Source of the DNA: JAZQQB01 sp045628865
Lineage (GTDB): Bacteria > Bacillota > Clostridia > Lachnospirales > Lachnospiraceae
DNA length: 45,034 nucleotides
Assembly: GCA_045628865.1 (NCBI GenBank)
Contig: JAZQQB010000075.1
Span: 1-45,034, forward strand
Direction of reading: 5' to 3'
Under the pieces are notes generated by a model. The model ran no database searches and was not told the origin of the DNA. It worked only from the letters and a program-made list of their open reading frames with translations. The translations under genes and the position numbers were made by a program. Positions 18,009 through 24,101 of this stretch are shown here, in pieces. Numbering within the stretch: position 1 is the first letter of the stretch; the number at the start of each line of letters is the position of its first letter.

Positions 18009-18602
18009 ATGAAAAAAAGATTTGTAGCATATATGTTATGTGTAAGCATGACAATGTTTGGATTGACTGCTTGTGGAGATGAGAAGGCGAAAGTAGAATC
18101 AAAGGAAACAACACAGATAACGACTCAGTCAACAGACAGTATTGAGGCTTCTATAACAGAAGAAGCAGCAAATGATGCAATTGTTACTACTCAGGCAGCA
18201 GGTGGATATGTATTTTCATATAATCAGGTTGAAATAGAGCCAGATGCAGATGCACAGGCTATTGTTGACGCGTTGGGTGAACCAATGTCATACTATGAAG
18301 CAAAAAGCTGTGCATTTGAAGGATTGGACAAGATTTACACATATTCAAGCTTCCAGATTGAAACATATCCTGCAAAAGATAAGGATTTGATTTCGATGAT
18401 TATTTTGATGGATGATCTTGTTACTACTAAAGAGGGTGCTTATATTGGAATGAATGCTTCTGAAGTAACTAAGATTTATGGTGAGCAGGATATTGTGGAT
18501 GGTACTTTGATTTATTCAATGGGTAATATGAAGTTAAAATTCGTTCTAGATAATGAAACAGTTGTATCTATTGAATACGATTCCAATGCGACAGATTTGT
18601 AA
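18009..18602 (+). CDS. Secreted lipoprotein, last gene of the dlt-like operon
   Basis: A 197-residue predicted lipoprotein: a signal peptide with lipobox LTAC and lipidated Cys22, then a Thr/Ser/Glu-rich linker (about 23-65) and a compact domain of about 125 residues. Two alternating blocks (AQAIVDALGEPMSYYE and IGMNASEVTKIYGEQ) suggest a duplicated small alpha/beta fold like outer-surface BLIP/SmpA-type domains; this is only a resemblance. I do not recognise a named family. AGGAGG at 17991-17996 is too close to the GTG at 18000 and somewhat far from ATG 18009; I prefer ATG 18009. A strong terminator follows. Confidence 0.7.
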   Translation: MKKRFVAYMLCVSMTMFGLTACGDEKAKVESKETTQITTQSTDSIEASITEEAANDAIVTTQAAGGYVFSYNQVEIEPDADAQAIVDALGEPMSYYEAKSCAFEGLDKIYTYSSFQIETYPAKDKDLISMIILMDDLVTTKEGAYIGMNASEVTKIYGEQDIVDGTLIYSMGNMKLKFVLDNETVVSIEYDSNATDL

Positions 18603-18630
18603 AAAATAAAGTAGAAAAAGATAAGAAAGC

Positions 18631-18677
18631 AGACTGCATCTTGAAATTATTTATAATTTTGAGTTGCAGTCTTTTTT
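18631..18677 (+). terminator. Intrinsic terminator of the dlt-like operon
   Basis: AGACTGCA (18631-18638) pairs with TGCAGTCT (18665-18672); the inner A/T-rich arms also pair. A T6 run follows. Confidence 0.8.
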
Positions 18678-18802
18678 ATTTCATCGAGGAAATTCTTCGA
18701 ATTTCCCATGAAATAAAAGCTCCGCGATGGATCGCACCTCGCGGAGAGGAAGATAATGCTACGCATTCCGCTGGGGCGCGAAGTGTGTGCGAGCACACAC
18801 TT
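18675..18802. repeat. Triple-hairpin non-coding element
   Basis: Three near-perfect inverted repeats lie in tandem in the gene-free stretch 18603-18966. First: TTTATTTCAT + GGAAATTC / GAATTTCC + ATGAAATAAA (18675-18717). Second: CTCCGCGA / TCGCGGAG (18720-18746), with an alternative inner GCGAT-GG-ATCGC. Third: AAGTGTGTGC / GCACACACTT (18781-18802). The second and third are far more G/C-rich than the surroundings. No reading frame with a plausible start is seen. It may be a small repeated element or a structured RNA between two operons. A TATAAT at 18897-18902 with no convincing -35 is the only promoter hint for the downstream WXG100 gene. Confidence 0.6.
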
Positions 18803-18966
18803 TGTTCTCATGTCAGAGGCGTTCTTGAAAATGTGCAGTTCATCCTATTTGATGTGTCGTTTGTCGGATAACAAACAATTGCGGAATCATTCTGTGTATA
18901 ATACAATAGAAAAAGAGAATTGGACATATCATTGGGATAGATATAGAATTTTGGAGGAATATGATT

Positions 18967-19266
18967 ATGACTTATGAAGTGAATATGCAGACATTAGGAA
19001 CAGATATTACAGCAATGGAGAATGTGGTTGGTGACATTAGAAATGATATGGTTCATATGTTTGATCAAGTGACAGAAATGGATAGTATGTGGGATGGACC
19101 AGCGAATGAAGCATTTGTTCAGCAATTTATGTTAGACAAAGAGATGTTTGAAGAATTGTGCAGATCAGTTGATAAAGTTTTGGAAAGCATGACAGAAGCC
19201 AATATTTCGTACAAGAATTGTGAAGAACAGGTTGGTGAAACCATTAATAGTATTAAGATTGGTTAA
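18967..19266 (+). CDS. WXG100-family protein (ESAT-6-like)
   Basis: A 99-residue helical-hairpin protein with the turn motif W42-D-G44 (SMWDGPANEAF), the hallmark of WXG100 substrates of type VII secretion (ESX/Ess). A YxxxE-type tail motif (YKNCE) is present in the second helix, as in many exported members. It probably forms a dimer, alone or with a neighbour. I chose ATG 18967, nine bases after GGAGG (18953-18957); ATG 18961 is too close. No secretion ATPase or other T7SS gene occurs in the window. Confidence 0.85.
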   Translation: MTYEVNMQTLGTDITAMENVVGDIRNDMVHMFDQVTEMDSMWDGPANEAFVQQFMLDKEMFEELCRSVDKVLESMTEANISYKNCEEQVGETINSIKIG

Positions 19267-19267
19267 T

Positions 19268-19426
19268 GATATTTTGAAACTATTCAGAGCCATGCAAATT
19301 TGCTTTCTGCGAATGCTTGCATTCGGGCAGATGAGCAAATTTATATGGCTAAGTAACCACATGAGCAAAAGGAAAGCTGCAAAGCAGTGATTTTGAGAAT
19401 GGGGTTCTGAATAGTTACGATATTTT
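19268..19426. mobile_element. MITE-like non-autonomous element with 8-bp target duplication
   Basis: The element proper is 19276-19418 (143 bp). Its ends are 13-bp inverted repeats with one mismatch: left GAAACTATTCAGA, right TCTGAATAGTTAC. It is flanked by identical 8-bp direct repeats GATATTTT at 19268-19275 and 19419-19426, the expected target-site duplication. Inside is a long imperfect hairpin (19288-19350), with AGCCAT...AAATTTGCT pairing with AGCAAATTT...ATGGCT and an apex GAATGC-TT-GCATTC, plus a small CTGCAAAGCAG hairpin near 19377. It encodes no transposase, so movement would need one in trans. Confidence 0.8.
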
Positions 19427-19472
19427 TTAGAAATAGAGAATAGATGCGAAGAGGAATAATGGAGGATTTGAT

Positions 19473-19871
19473 ATGGCAGTCGTAACAAGAATAGATACAC
19501 CAACACCAAAGGGTGGTTTGATCAGACCTAATGTGAATATTACGGGTTTATCACTTGGAAAGGTAGATATAAAGGTTACTCCAGAAGAGTTAACTGCAAA
19601 AGCGCAGGAAGTAACCAATGAAATCACAAAAATGTCAGGGCATTTGGATGAACTTAGAAATTTGATGGATAAGACAAAGGGCTATTGGATTGGTGAAGGT
19701 GGAGATGCTAACAGAAATATGTATTATGGATTAACAGATACCATCGAAAAAATCATGAAGAGATTGAAGGAGCATCCAGTTGATCTTGTAGCAATCGCAC
19801 AGACATATACAGAAACGGAATTGAAGATTGAGGAAGTAGCATCAACTCTTCCAGGAGATATTTTGATGTAA
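19473..19871 (+). CDS. WXG100-like protein with N-terminal extension
   Basis: 132 residues. The WXG-type turn is W72-I-G74 (GYWIGEGG), placed late because of an approximately 32-residue Pro/Gly/Val-rich N-terminal extension before the first helix. A YxxxE-type motif (YTETE) lies near residue 111. A ribosome site AATGGAGGA precedes the ATG. It is the second of three Esx-like genes; the mobile element lies between it and the first, which may have split an original operon. Confidence 0.75.
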   Translation: MAVVTRIDTPTPKGGLIRPNVNITGLSLGKVDIKVTPEELTAKAQEVTNEITKMSGHLDELRNLMDKTKGYWIGEGGDANRNMYYGLTDTIEKIMKRLKEHPVDLVAIAQTYTETELKIEEVASTLPGDILM

Positions 19872-19925
19872 GGACTGATTATAGTCTAAATATGAGAAAA
19901 ATAAGGAAAGTATGAGGTAGAATAG

Positions 19926-20243
19926 ATGACAACGAGATTTGAAATTCAGATGGATTTTGAAGTGGCGAAAGCAAAAGCAGCTGAGATAGAAGAAATTGCG
20001 AATGGTATGGGTGCTTCTAAAGGCAAATTAGATACGAATTTGACCAATTTAAAAGGTGCATGGAATAGTACATATTCCCAGAACTTTATGACAAAGGGAG
20101 CAACTTTAGAAGAACTTATGGAAAAGTCTCAGAATAACTTGATGGAGATTGCGGGTACTATTCGTACAATTGCTCAGAATATTTATAATGCAGAAATGGA
20201 AAACTTACGAATTGCAGAAGAGCGTAAAGTTCTTGGAAAGTAA
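19926..20243 (+). CDS. WXG100-like protein, third of a tandem trio
   Basis: A 105-residue two-helix protein with the turn W46-N-S48 (GAWNSTYSQNF), a W-x-S variant of WXG. It has regular heptad spacing in both arms and no signal peptide. The tail lacks a clear YxxxE/D motif, so it could be the non-signal partner of a heterodimer with one of the two upstream proteins (inference). It starts 54 bp behind the second gene. Confidence 0.75.
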   Translation: MTTRFEIQMDFEVAKAKAAEIEEIANGMGASKGKLDTNLTNLKGAWNSTYSQNFMTKGATLEELMEKSQNNLMEIAGTIRTIAQNIYNAEMENLRIAEERKVLGK

Positions 20244-20350
20244 TGTTTTTTTCAGTAATTTTCTGATATACATGTTTACATAATCACTTTTTTGTTAGTT
20301 TTGTTTAACGTAATCGTTTAGGTAGTGAAAGAAGTTGGATATTTTAACAG

Positions 20351-20385
20351 TTCCAATTTTCGGTAACGTTTGTTACAATAACAAA
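20351..20385 (+). promoter_or_regulatory. Promoter with overlapping palindrome, upstream of the HPr-like gene
   Basis: Weak -35 TTCCAA (20351-20356), 17-bp spacer, -10 TACAAT (20374-20379). The -10 lies inside the perfect palindrome TTTGTTA-CAA-TAACAAA (20369-20385), and GTAAC-GTTT-GTTAC overlaps it (20363-20376). The placement suggests an operator; the regulator is unknown. Confidence 0.5.
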
Positions 20386-20419
20386 AGTAGGTTGTTTGTA
20401 AACATGCGGGAGGATAGTT

Positions 20420-20671
20420 ATGAAAAAAACAGTCGTAGTTGCAGATATTTCAGAAAAATATGGTAATCCATTAGCTGAATTAGTACAGACAGCTTGTCAG
20501 TTTGAAAGTGAAATTTATATTACATCTCAGAACAAGAAGATTAATGCGAAGAGTATTATGGGGATTATCGCATTCAATCCTAATCAGGGTATGGAAGTAG
20601 ATTTGCTTGCAGAAGGCAAGGACGAAGCAGAGGCAATTGATGCAATGGAGCATTTCTTGGTTTGCCAGTAA
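20420..20671 (+). CDS. HPr-family protein without the active His (Crh-like)
   Basis: An 83-residue protein with the HPr fold signature: LAELVQTACQFESEIYI, then INAKSIMGIIAFNPNQGMEVDLLAEG. In HPr of the PTS, His15 in GIHARPA carries phosphate from enzyme I. Here that segment is EKYGNPLAE, with Tyr14 at the His position and Asn at the Arg position, so it cannot act as a PTS phosphocarrier. The regulatory Ser site is kept (Ser45 in NAKSIMGI), as in Bacillus Crh, which is phosphorylated by HPr kinase and acts as CcpA co-repressor. A similar role is inferred. It has a good GCGGGAGGA ribosome site and is followed by a terminator. Confidence 0.85.
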   Translation: MKKTVVVADISEKYGNPLAELVQTACQFESEIYITSQNKKINAKSIMGIIAFNPNQGMEVDLLAEGKDEAEAIDAMEHFLVCQ

Positions 20672-20697
20672 TAGTAGCAATAAATAAGATTATTTAG

Positions 20698-20730
20698 GAA
20701 CGACAAAGGTTATTCTTTGTCGTTCTATTT
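20698..20730 (+). terminator. Terminator after the HPr-like gene
   Basis: A perfect 11-bp stem GAACGACAAAG / CTTTGTCGTTC (20698-20708 with 20715-20725), 6-base loop, followed by TATTTCGTT. Confidence 0.75.
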
Positions 20731-20753
20731 CGTTATAAGTAGTGGAGGAAGAT

Positions 20754-20927
20754 ATGATACCAAATGATCCAGTGATGTTATTGAGTTTTTTAAATATGAA
20801 ATTAAGAGATCAGTATAAGGATTTTTCAGCACTTTGTGAGGACCTTTCACTTTCTGAACAGGAAATCATTGAAAGAATGAGCTCAATTGATTATCATTAT
20901 AGTGTGGAGCAGAATCAGTTTGTGTAA
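20754..20927 (+). CDS. DUF4250-family small protein
   Basis: A 57-residue protein beginning IPNDPVMLLSFLNMKLRDQY and ending in SIDYHYSVEQNQFV, the pattern of DUF4250, a small family common in Clostridia. It is probably a soluble, mostly helical protein with a helix-turn-helix-like middle (SLSEQEIIERMSSI); function unknown. ATG 20754 sits five bases after GGAGG (20744-20748), which rules out the GTG at 20742. A 10-2-10 palindrome overlaps its stop codon. Confidence 0.8.
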   Translation: MIPNDPVMLLSFLNMKLRDQYKDFSALCEDLSLSEQEIIERMSSIDYHYSVEQNQFV

Positions 20928-20940
20928 ATCTTTACACAAA
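20919..20940. other. Perfect 22-bp palindrome overlapping the DUF4250 stop
   Basis: TTTGTGTAAA-TC-TTTACACAAA. As RNA it folds into a hairpin but lacks a T tract after it, so it is a poor intrinsic terminator; as DNA it could be an operator. The same half-site TTTACACAAA ends the large inverted repeat at 34756-34810. Confidence 0.6.
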
Positions 20941-20960
20941 AATCGACTCAAATAGTCAGT

Positions 20961-21093
20961 TTTGGATAATTTATCCACATTTATCCACATGTTTCATCCC
21001 CATATACCCCTTATTTATCCACAATTGTGGATTAAAATGTGAAAAACGGTGGATAAATTGGGCGTTTGTCATTTTTGTGGAAAATGTGGATGG
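20961..21093. promoter_or_regulatory. DnaA-box cluster upstream of rarA
   Basis: Three perfect DnaA boxes TTATCCACA lie at 20971-20979, 20981-20989 and 21015-21023, the first two ten bases apart on the same strand. One-mismatch boxes on the other strand lie at 20961-20969 (TTATCCAAA), 21026-21034 (TAATCCACA), 21048-21056 (TTATCCACC) and 21076-21084 (TTTTCCACA), and a two-mismatch box at 21085-21093. Seven good boxes in 124 bp is far above chance. No dnaA, dnaN or other origin gene is near, so a regulatory or DnaA-titrating site is more likely than oriC. The gene-free stretch is 20928-21147. Confidence 0.8.
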
Positions 21094-21147
21094 CCATTGA
21101 CTGAATAGAACAATATGAGTCAAAAAATGAGTCAGGGAGGAAAAGTA

Positions 21148-21180
21148 ATGATTAAAAATAGATCATTACAAAAGCGATAG
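21148..21180 (+). CDS. Possible 10-residue leader peptide upstream of rarA
   Basis: ATG 21148 has a strong ribosome site (GGGAGG at 21135-21140, 7 bases away) and encodes MIKNRSLQKR before a TAG at 21178. rarA begins two codons later in the same frame and has only a weak ribosome site of its own (GAGGG). Translational coupling or a regulatory leader is plausible; it could also be chance. Confidence 0.3.
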   Translation: MIKNRSLQKR

Positions 21181-21186
21181 AGGGTT

Positions 21187-22515
21187 ATGGATCTTTTTTC
21201 TTATATGAGAGAGACACAATATGAAAAGGAATCACCATTAGCAGCCAGAATGCGTCCAAAAACCTTGGAGGATATCGTCGGGCAGGAGCATATTTTAGGG
21301 GAAGAAAAGATGCTCAGCAGAGCGATTCGTGCAGATAAATTAAGCTCATTGATTTTATATGGACCACCTGGCACAGGAAAGACGACTATTGCTAAGGTGA
21401 TTGCCAATACTACAAAGGCGGATTTTACACAGATCAATGCAACTGTTGCTGGGAAAAAGGATATGGAAGAAGTCATTGAAAAGGCTAAACAGACCCTTGG
21501 CATGTATGGAAAGAAAACCATTCTTTTTATCGATGAAATACATCGCTTTAACAAAGGCCAACAGGATTATCTGCTTCCATTTGTAGAGGATGGAACCATT
21601 GTTCTGATTGGAGCAACAACGGAAAATCCTTACTTTGAAGTAAATGGAGCGCTTTTGTCACGATCTATTATTTTTGAGTTAAAGCCATTGAATAAAGAGG
21701 ATGTTAAAAAACTGATCCTTAGAGCAGTGACGGATCCTGTGAATGGAATGGGTGCATATGATGCTGTGATGGAAGAAGATGCATTGGAATTCTTGGCAGA
21801 TATCGCTGGTGGTGATGCAAGACATGCGTTAACAGCGGTAGAATTGGGAATTCTGACAACGAAAAGAAGTGAAGATGGAAAAATCCACTTTACGATAGAG
21901 GTTGCGGAGGAGTGTATACAGAAACGCTCTGTGCGCTATGATAAGTCAGGTGATAATCACTATGATAATATTTCTGCATTTATCAAGAGTATGCGAGGCT
22001 CTGATCCAGATGCGGCAGTATACTATCTTGCAAAAATGTTATATGCTGGTGAAAGCGTTACATTTATTGCACGGAGAATCATGATTGCAGCTGCTGAGGA
22101 ATGCGGGGTGGCAGATCCGAATGCATTGGTAGTTGCTACAAGTGCAGCTCAGGCAGTTGAACGTATCGGAATGCCAGAGGGACAGTTGATTTTGGCTCAG
22201 GCGGCAGTTTATGTAGCTTGTGCTCCCAAGAGTGATTCTGTCACAAAGGCAATCTTTTCGGCTATGAAAACAGTAGAAGAAACTGGAAATTTACCAATAC
22301 CAACGCATCTTCAGGATGCGCATTATAAAGGAGCGGCGAAATTGGGACACGGAACAGGATATAAATATGCACATGATTATAAGAATCATTATGTGAAACA
22401 GCAGTATTTGCCATATGAACTAGATGGAAAGGAATTCTATAAACCAACTGGCAATGGATATGAGGAAAAGATCAAGCAGCATTTAAAGAAATTAAAAGAG
22501 GAGGCAGAAGAATAA
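21187..22515 (+). CDS. rarA: Replication-associated recombination protein A (RarA/MgsA family AAA+ ATPase)
   Basis: A 442-residue clamp-loader-like AAA+ ATPase acting at stalled replication forks and single-stranded gaps. The order of parts is N-terminal PLAARMRPKTLEDIVGQEH, Walker A GPPGTGKTT near residue 58, Walker B LFIDEIHRFNK near 118, sensor-1 IGATTENPYFEVN, and Arg finger LSRS near 157. The C-terminal MgsA-type tetramerisation domain includes HYDNISAFIKSMRGSDPDAA and ends in the GYKYAHDYKNHYVKQQYLP motif. Length and motif order are normal. A DnaA-box cluster and a tiny in-frame leader lie upstream. It is convergent with the DUF4364 gene across a shared terminator. Confidence 0.95.
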   Translation: MDLFSYMRETQYEKESPLAARMRPKTLEDIVGQEHILGEEKMLSRAIRADKLSSLILYGPPGTGKTTIAKVIANTTKADFTQINATVAGKKDMEEVIEKAKQTLGMYGKKTILFIDEIHRFNKGQQDYLLPFVEDGTIVLIGATTENPYFEVNGALLSRSIIFELKPLNKEDVKKLILRAVTDPVNGMGAYDAVMEEDALEFLADIAGGDARHALTAVELGILTTKRSEDGKIHFTIEVAEECIQKRSVRYDKSGDNHYDNISAFIKSMRGSDPDAAVYYLAKMLYAGESVTFIARRIMIAAAEECGVADPNALVVATSAAQAVERIGMPEGQLILAQAAVYVACAPKSDSVTKAIFSAMKTVEETGNLPIPTHLQDAHYKGAAKLGHGTGYKYAHDYKNHYVKQQYLPYELDGKEFYKPTGNGYEEKIKQHLKKLKEEAEE

Positions 22516-22521
22516 AGGACA

Positions 22522-22560
22522 GGGGGATGTGAAAAATATTTTTTCACATCCCCCGTTATT
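22522..22560. terminator. Bidirectional terminator between rarA and the DUF4364 gene
   Basis: A perfect 14-bp stem GGGGGATGTGAAAA / TTTTCACATCCCCC (22522-22535 with 22541-22554), 5-base loop, between two converging genes. Confidence 0.8.
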
Positions 22561-22561
22561 G

Positions 22562-23077
22562 TTAAAATAACTGTTCTGTCAAATACTGATAGATTGCTTG
22601 ATTTTTCTTTTCCCAATTTTCGCAAATGGAAACTGCAATGTCTGTAGTAGGTACAGCCATGGTTAAATGGATCAGTTCGATATTTTTTTCTTTTGCTACC
22701 AGGGAAACTTCAAAATCACCATTCGTGGATTTGTAGTAGGTACTGGTAACAGAAACTTCATTTTTAAGGTCATATTCATTTTTTTCCATATAGGCATCGA
22801 TTTCATTGGTGATGGCATCTCCAATTCTGTTGCCGAAAAACTCTAGTGTATGAGTGCCCTCTTCTGTAATCTGTAAATGGGTACGATTTCTCAAAGATTT
22901 AGGAATGATCAGCCCTGCATCAATTAGTTCAGAAATGGCTTGTTGGAGATTTAAAAAATTCGTATATTCTTTTTCCAAAATAAAATCACAGATTTGTGAT
23001 TTGGTTAGTGGAAAATTTACTTTTCCAAGCATATATAGAACAATCAGTTTATAGAGTGTTAATGGATCTTGTGTCAT
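22562..23077 (-). CDS. DUF4364-family winged-helix protein
   Basis: A 171-residue protein. The N-terminal pattern DPLTLYKLIVLYMLGKVNFPLT...QICDFILEKEYTNF is typical of DUF4364, with a winged-helix DNA-binding-like fold at about residues 5-85 and a beta-rich C-terminal domain. It is probably a regulator of unknown target. The start is ATG at 23077 (AAGGTAGG seven bases upstream), not the in-frame TTG at 23098. It follows the radical SAM gene by 26 bp on the same strand and is probably co-transcribed. Confidence 0.8.
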   Translation of the reverse strand: MTQDPLTLYKLIVLYMLGKVNFPLTKSQICDFILEKEYTNFLNLQQAISELIDAGLIIPKSLRNRTHLQITEEGTHTLEFFGNRIGDAITNEIDAYMEKNEYDLKNEVSVTSTYYKSTNGDFEVSLVAKEKNIELIHLTMAVPTTDIAVSICENWEKKNQAIYQYLTEQLF

Positions 23078-23103
23078 ATCATAACCTACCTTTTCCAAAA
23101 ATT

Positions 23104-24036
23104 TTATTTAAAATCTTTTCCCTGATACAAGTCTTCTAATTTCATTTTTTTGTGAAGACTGTTTAATACAAGACGTTTGTTGAGACTCCAGGTAGGAGCA
23201 ATCAGCAAATCCCTTGGACCGTCACCAGTAACGCGGTGAAGTACAATTTCAGGAGAAAGATGTGTAATACAGCTTGTGAGAATATCTAAGTATTCTTCCA
23301 GTGAATATACTTCAAATGCCTGTTGCTCATAATCAATAGCAAGATCTGTATTTTTTAGCACATGAAGTAATTGTAACTTAATTCCAAAAATGTGACAAGA
23401 ATTTAAATAGGAAATTGTTTCTAAAATTTGTTCTTTTGATTCTCCAGGTAATCCTAAGATTACGTGAACAATCACGGGAATGGAGGCAATTTGTAATTGC
23501 TTGATACAATGATCAAAAACAGATAATGAATAGCCTCTTCGAATGTAAGTAGCAGTCTGTTCGTGGATGGTTTGCAAACCAAGTTCAACCCAGATGAACT
23601 TGTCTTTATATTTCTTTTGTAAATCACATAAGAGAACAAGAATCTCACCTGAAATACAATCAGGACGTGTTGCAATGGAAATTCCTGCAATATTGGGCTG
23701 CTCTAGCGCTTCTGTGAATAGAACAGAAAGCTGTGAAACAGGCGCATAGGTATTGGTGTAGGATTGAAAATAAGCAATAAACAGATCCCCCGTTTTTTTC
23801 CCATTCATTAAGGACAGACCATAGGTAATTTGCTCCGTGATGGATAATGTGTTAGGCGCAGCAAAGTCACCACTGCCGCCAGCACTGCAAAAAATACATC
23901 CGCGGTGATCAATGGTTCCATCACGATTAGGGCAGGTCATTCCTGCATCGATAGCAATTTTGTAGATCTTTTTCCCATATGTGTTTTTTAAATAGTGATC
24001 AAGTGCATAATATGGTTTATCGCCAAAAAATTGCAT
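23104..24036 (-). CDS. TIGR01212-family radical SAM protein (YhcC/YtqA-like)
   Basis: A 310-residue radical SAM enzyme. Three Cys ligands for the 4Fe-4S cluster are visible as Cys35, Cys47 and Cys50 (MTCPNRDG, then RGCIFCSAGGSG), the spacing typical of this family rather than the plain CxxxCxxC. Further hallmarks are ISIATRPDCIS near 120, WVELGLQTIHEQT near 150 and HVILGLPGES near 190. The reaction is not established for the family; tRNA or other modification has been suggested by similarity to Elp3-like enzymes. It is the first gene of a two-gene minus-strand unit with the DUF4364 gene, separated from malic enzyme by a terminator. Confidence 0.85.
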   Translation of the reverse strand: MQFFGDKPYYALDHYLKNTYGKKIYKIAIDAGMTCPNRDGTIDHRGCIFCSAGGSGDFAAPNTLSITEQITYGLSLMNGKKTGDLFIAYFQSYTNTYAPVSQLSVLFTEALEQPNIAGISIATRPDCISGEILVLLCDLQKKYKDKFIWVELGLQTIHEQTATYIRRGYSLSVFDHCIKQLQIASIPVIVHVILGLPGESKEQILETISYLNSCHIFGIKLQLLHVLKNTDLAIDYEQQAFEVYSLEEYLDILTSCITHLSPEIVLHRVTGDGPRDLLIAPTWSLNKRLVLNSLHKKMKLEDLYQGKDFK

Positions 24037-24063
24037 AAAAGGTCTCCTTTAGAATGATAATAG

Positions 24064-24091
24064 AAAAGCGTCCTGTTCCTAGGACGCTTTT
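24064..24091 (-). terminator. Terminator after malic enzyme
   Basis: An 11-bp stem AAAAGCGTCCT / AGGACGCTTTT (24064-24074 with 24081-24091), 6-base loop; on the minus strand it ends in TTTTCTATTAT just behind the malic enzyme stop. Confidence 0.75.
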
Positions 24092-24101
24092 GGTGAAAAA
24101 T

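Noticed and set aside
18641..18977. Short open frames across the hairpin element
   Set aside because: They run through terminator and palindromes, lack ribosome sites and give low-complexity peptides with no family resemblance.
20961..21093. Main chromosomal origin oriC
   Set aside because: The DnaA boxes fit, but dnaA, dnaN, recF, gyrB and rpmH are not nearby, and genes keep the same plus orientation on both sides with no visible skew change I can establish by eye. I report it as a DnaA-box cluster only.
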